Assembly (NCBI RefSeq): GCF_012952065.1
Contig: NZ_JABCJJ010000005.1
Span: 62,001 to 126,000, forward strand
Direction: 5' to 3'
Length of the DNA: 64,000 nucleotides
DNA from: Cellulomonas fimi
Lineage (GTDB): Bacteria; Actinomycetota; Actinomycetes; Actinomycetales; Cellulomonadaceae
In this document: piece by piece, positions 60,875 to 64,000 of the stretch
Position numbering within the stretch: position 1 is the first letter of the stretch
Layout of the letters: the number at the start of each line of letters is the position of its first letter
Translations under genes and position numbers: made by a program
The notes under the pieces: model-generated
The model's database searches: none
The model's input: only the letters and a program-made list of their open reading frames with translations
Told to the model about the DNA's origin: nothing

Positions 60875-61056
60875 CCCCGCGTGCGAGCCTGCGGCCGGAG
60901 CCGGCACGGGGGTCGTCGCGGCCGAGGCGCCCGCGAACGCGCTGCGCCCCTCGCTGCGACTCGCTGCGCCTCGGCCCCTCAACCCGAGCAGCATGGGCAT
61001 CCGCGCGCGTCCCCGCGACGGCCGCCCGACCATTCGCGCGCGCCGTCCACCCCGGG
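60875..61056. other. Gap between ileS leader and mmsA; no gene seen
   Basis: This stretch is very GC-rich, with repeated CGCTGCG words around 60940-60975. GCGCGCG/CGCGCGC (61003-61041) and GACGGC/GCCGTC (61017-61047) are weak inverted repeats that might end the mmsA transcript. I see no codon-biased frame that belongs to a known protein. Confidence 0.4.
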
Positions 61057-62628
61057 TCAGTGGTTCTGCGGGAACCCCAGGTTGATCCCGCCGTGGCTCG
61101 GGTCGAGCCACCGCGACGTCACGACCTTGCCGCGCGTGAAGAAGTGCACGCCCTCCATCCCGTGCGCGTGCGAGTCGCCGAACAGCGAGCTCTTCCACCC
61201 GCCGAACGAGTAGTACGCCATCGGCACGGGGATCGGCACGTTCACGCCGATCATGCCGACCTCGACCTCGTTCTGGAACCGCCGGGCGGCGCCGCCGTCG
61301 TTGGTGAAGATCGCCGTGCCGTTGCCGTACGGGTTCGCGTTGATCAGGTGCAGGCCGTCGTCGTACGACTCGACCCGCACCACCGACAGCACGGGGCCGA
61401 AGATCTCCTGCTGGTAGATCGACATCGCGGGCGTGACCCGGTCGAAGAGCGTCGGGCCGAGCCAGAAGCCGTCCGCCTCGCCGTCGGGCTCGACGCCGCG
61501 ACCGTCGACCACGAGGTCGGCGCCCTCCGCCTCGCCCGCCGCGACGAAGCCGGCGACCTTGTCGCGGTGCTCGCGCGTCACGAGCGGACCCATGTCGGCG
61601 CCGACGCCGTCGCGCACGGCCGCGCCGTCCCCGGTCCGCAGGCGTCCCATCCGGTCGCGGATCTTCCCGACGAGCTCGTCGGCGACCGGCTCGACGACCA
61701 CGAGCGCCGAGATCGCCATGCACCGCTCCCCCGCCGACCCGAACCCGGCGTTCACCGCGGCGTCCGCCGCGAGGTCGAGGTCGGCGTCGGGCAGCACGAG
61801 CAGGTGGTTCTTGGCGCCGCCGAGCGCCTGCACCCGCTTGCCCGCCGCCGTGCCGCGCTCGTAGACGTACCGGGCGATCGGGGTCGAGCCGACGAACGAG
61901 ATCGATGCGACGTCGGGGTGGTCGAGCAGCGCGTCGACCGACTCCTTGGCGCCGTGCACCACGTTGAAGACGCCGTCGGGCAGGCCGGCCTCCCGCCACA
62001 GCTCGGCGATCCAGACCGACGCCGACGGGTCCTTCTCGCTCGGCTTGAGCACGACGGTGTTCCCCGCCGCGATCGCGATCGGGAAGAACCACATGGGCAC
62101 CATCGCCGGGAAGTTGAACGGGCTGATGATGCCCACGACGCCGAGGGGCTGGCGGATCGAGTAGACGTCGACGCGCGTCGAGGCGTTCTCGGTGAACCCG
62201 CCCTTGAGCAGGTGCGGGATGCCGCACGCGAACTCGACCACCTCGAGCCCGCGGGACACCTCGCCGAGCGCGTCGGACAGGACCTTGCCGTGCTCGGCCG
62301 TGAGGATCGCGGCGAGCTCCTCCTTGCGCGCGTTGAGGAGCTCACGGAACGCGAAGAGCACCTGCCCGCGCCTGCTGAGCGCGGTGTCGCGCCACGCCGG
62401 GAACGCGGTGCGGGCCGCGGCGACCGCGGCGTCGACGTCGGCCGCGGTGCCCAGCGGGACGCGGCCCGAGACGCGCCCGGTCGCCGGGTTGGTCACGGCG
62501 GCCGTGGGCGCGCCGTCGGCCGGCGGCACCGCTCGGCCGCCGATCCAGTGCGGGATCAGCACGGGGGCGACGCCGCCGTCGCCCGAGCGCTCGTCGGTAC
62601 CGGGGGTGGTCGAGATCGCGGTGCTCAT
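61057..62628 (-). CDS. mmsA: CoA-acylating methylmalonate-/malonate-semialdehyde dehydrogenase
   Basis: Aldehyde dehydrogenase of 523 residues that forms propionyl-CoA or acetyl-CoA from methylmalonate or malonate semialdehyde. Catalytic Cys303 is in GERCMAIS. The usual general-base glutamate of aldehyde dehydrogenases is absent, with QALGGAKNH at that site, a mark of the CoA-acylating type. The neighbouring SDR and aminotransferase suggest beta-alanine or valine breakdown. Confidence 0.93.
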   Translation of the reverse strand: MSTAISTTPGTDERSGDGGVAPVLIPHWIGGRAVPPADGAPTAAVTNPATGRVSGRVPLGTAADVDAAVAAARTAFPAWRDTALSRRGQVLFAFRELLNARKEELAAILTAEHGKVLSDALGEVSRGLEVVEFACGIPHLLKGGFTENASTRVDVYSIRQPLGVVGIISPFNFPAMVPMWFFPIAIAAGNTVVLKPSEKDPSASVWIAELWREAGLPDGVFNVVHGAKESVDALLDHPDVASISFVGSTPIARYVYERGTAAGKRVQALGGAKNHLLVLPDADLDLAADAAVNAGFGSAGERCMAISALVVVEPVADELVGKIRDRMGRLRTGDGAAVRDGVGADMGPLVTREHRDKVAGFVAAGEAEGADLVVDGRGVEPDGEADGFWLGPTLFDRVTPAMSIYQQEIFGPVLSVVRVESYDDGLHLINANPYGNGTAIFTNDGGAARRFQNEVEVGMIGVNVPIPVPMAYYSFGGWKSSLFGDSHAHGMEGVHFFTRGKVVTSRWLDPSHGGINLGFPQNH

Positions 62629-62712
62629 GGTGGTCGCCTTCGTCGGAGGTGAGCGGGTGGTGAGCGGGAGTGCCGTCCGCAGCGGGGTCGGTGCCGCGCG
62701 CTGGACCCGAGG

Positions 62713-63513
62713 CTACGCCCGGGCCACCTGGGTGTTCGAGACCTGCGCACGCGGCCGGAGCACGAGGAGGTCGACGTTCACGTGGTGCGGTCGGGTGAGG
62801 GCCCAGACGATCGTGTCGGCCACGTCCTGCGCCGTCAGCGGCGCGTCGACGCCCGCGTAGACCGCCTCGGCGGCCGCGGCGTCGCCGCCGAAGCGCTTGA
62901 GCGAGAACTCGTCGGTGCGCACCATGCCGGGCGCGATCTCGATGACGCGGACCGGCTCGCCGATCAGCTCGAGGCGCAGCGTCGTGGCGATCTGCCGCTC
63001 GGCGTGCTTGGCCGCGACGTAGCCGCCGCCGCCCGGGTAGGTGCCGAGTGCGGCGGTCGAGGTGATCACGAGGACGTCGCCGCGCCCGCTCGCCCGCAGC
63101 GCCGGGAGCAGCCTCTGCGTGACGCGCAGCGTGCCGAGCACGTTGAGCTCGAGCATCGCGCGCCAGTCCTCGACGCTGCCGCTCGCCACCGGGTCCGCCC
63201 CGATCGCTCCGCCCGCGCCGTTGACCAGAGCGTGCACAGGCCCGGCCGCCGTCACCTCGGCGACCAGCCGCGCGACGTCGTCGTCGGACGTCACGTCGGC
63301 GACGAGCGGTGTGGCGCCCGTCTCGGCCGCGAGCGCGGCGAGCCGGTCCGCGCGCCGGGCCACCGCGACGACGTCCCAGCCGGCGGCGACCAGGCCGCGC
63401 ACCGTGGCGGCCCCGATGCCCGACGACGCCCCCGTCACCACGGCGCGGAGACGCTCGAACCCTCCCGTCCGCGACGACACCTCGGCAGGAACCGACGGCT
63501 GCGCGGCCGTCAC
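62713..63513 (-). CDS. SDR-family NADP oxidoreductase
   Basis: Short-chain dehydrogenase of 266 residues. Cofactor motif TGASSGIG, NNAG-equivalent NGAGG, catalytic Ser in ITSTAAL, and YVAAK as the active-site Tyr-Lys pair are present. It resembles YdfG-type 3-hydroxy acid/malonic semialdehyde dehydrogenases, which fits the neighbours but is not proven. The GTG start overlaps the aminotransferase stop (GTGA). Confidence 0.9.
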   Translation of the reverse strand: MTAAQPSVPAEVSSRTGGFERLRAVVTGASSGIGAATVRGLVAAGWDVVAVARRADRLAALAAETGATPLVADVTSDDDVARLVAEVTAAGPVHALVNGAGGAIGADPVASGSVEDWRAMLELNVLGTLRVTQRLLPALRASGRGDVLVITSTAALGTYPGGGGYVAAKHAERQIATTLRLELIGEPVRVIEIAPGMVRTDEFSLKRFGGDAAAAEAVYAGVDAPLTAQDVADTIVWALTRPHHVNVDLLVLRPRAQVSNTQVARA

Positions 63514-64000
63514 AGGCCCGCCTCGACGACCGAGAGGGCCTCGTCGTAGACGGCCAGCGCACGGCCGACCTCGTCGTCGGTCACGACGCACGGCGGCACG
63601 ACGTGGATCCGGTTCTCCGCGAGGAACGGCAGCAGCCGTCGCGCCATGAGCTCGGACTTGAGCTGCCCCATGACCGCGGCCGGGACCGGCTCGCGGGTCG
63701 CGCGGTCGGCGACGAGCTCGAGGGCCCAGAACACGCCCAGCCCCCGCACCTCGCCGATCATCGGGTGGCGCTCGGCGAGGTCGCGCAGCCCCGGCCCGAG
63801 GACCTCCGCGCCGATCCGGGCCGCGTTGGCCACGATCCCCTCCGACTCCATGGCCGCGAGCGCCGCGACGATCGACGCCATCGCGAGCGGGTGCCCGGAG
63901 TACGTCAGCCCGCCCGGGAACACCCGCTCGTCGAACGTGGCGGCGATCTCGTCCGAGAGGATCACGCCGCCGACCGGGACGTACCCCGAGTTGACCCCCT
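63510..64000 (-). CDS. Class III aminotransferase, partial (5' end outside window)
   Basis: The C-terminal 163 codons of a PLP-dependent aminotransferase. The frame continues to the window edge and reads GVNSGYVPVGGVILSDEIAA there, so the PLP lysine codon is cut exactly at base 64000 (only AG of it is visible). GLTYSGHPLAMAS and a small domain with VRGLGVFWALEL follow. It belongs to the omega-amino acid:pyruvate (beta-alanine) aminotransferase group by style and neighbours. It is first in the aminotransferase-SDR part of the transcript that precedes mmsA. Confidence 0.9.
   Translation of the reverse strand, partial: GVNSGYVPVGGVILSDEIAATFDERVFPGGLTYSGHPLAMASIVAALAAMESEGIVANAARIGAEVLGPGLRDLAERHPMIGEVRGLGVFWALELVADRATREPVPAAVMGQLKSELMARRLLPFLAENRIHVVPPCVVTDDEVGRALAVYDEALSVVEAGL

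Overview
The window is a gene-dense, very GC-rich stretch of an actinobacterial chromosome. The gene order is a housekeeping neighbourhood that Actinobacteria share: ispG-rseP, dxr, rlmN-cdsA-frr-pyrH-tsf-rpsB, a WhiG/FliA-type sigma factor, xerC-dprA-comM-yraN, rnhB-lepB-rplS-trmD-rimM-khpA-rpsP, ffh-glnD-glnB-amtB-ftsY, smc, and ndk with folC-ileS. Most genes lie on the minus strand, many overlap by 1 or 4 bases, and GTG starts are common. Protein style and gene order suggest the Micrococcales (a Cellulomonas-like bacterium); this is an inference, and no rRNA or tRNA gene is present to test it.

Layout. 1-5.1 kb: a formamidopyrimidine-type DNA glycosylase, thymidine kinase, a GNAT protein, ispG and rseP. 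5.2-14.4 kb: an accessory polyamine block placed between rseP and dxr. It holds a Pot-type ABC importer (potD-A-B-C), a saccharopine-dehydrogenase-like enzyme, an aminobutyraldehyde-type dehydrogenase, and a divergent Lrp-family regulator coupled to a class III aminotransferase. 14.4-19.9 kb: dxr, then HPr and a fructose PTS operon (fruR-fruK-fruA-ptsH). 20-27 kb: a four-repeat DivIVA-like protein, rlmN, cdsA, frr, pyrH, tsf and rpsB, plus an M23 peptidase. 27-37.6 kb: sigma factor, recombinase, DNA-uptake genes, RNase HII, signal peptidase, and the rplS/trmD/rimM/khpA/rpsP group. 37.8-50.5 kb: amidohydrolase, ffh, the nitrogen-sensing genes glnD-glnB-amtB, ftsY, a small membrane protein, smc, ndk and a DUF4233 protein. 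50.5-55.7 kb: a drug-efflux MFS gene with its TetR regulator and a PEP-dependent dihydroxyacetone kinase set (dhaKLM), which together separate folC from DUF4233-ndk. 55.9-61 kb: folC and ileS behind a T-box leader. 61-64 kb: a CoA-acylating semialdehyde dehydrogenase, an SDR and the C-terminal part of an aminotransferase, probably for beta-alanine or branched-chain amino acid breakdown; the aminotransferase runs off the window end.

How parts work together. The Pot importer, aminotransferase and aldehyde dehydrogenase would take up putrescine-like amines and oxidise them to amino acids under a local Lrp-type regulator. The 61-64 kb genes could take the beta-alanine or GABA branch further. FruA and DhaM both need phosphate passed through HPr (one free HPr and one fused to DhaM), but no enzyme I gene is in the window. 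AmtB, GlnB and GlnD form a nitrogen-sensing set with a GlnR-type box upstream of amtB. SRP (ffh) and its receptor (ftsY) flank that set.

I found no clear new defence, secondary-metabolite or mobile system. The most interesting signals are regulatory and structural: the ileS T-box, structured leaders ahead of rpsB and rplS, a shared promoter element at rplS and rpsP, repeat-bearing control regions (fruR), a leaderless TetR gene with an operator on its -35, a DivIVA-repeat protein, a GlnD without ACT domains, and frequent 9-18 bp tandem duplications at gene junctions.
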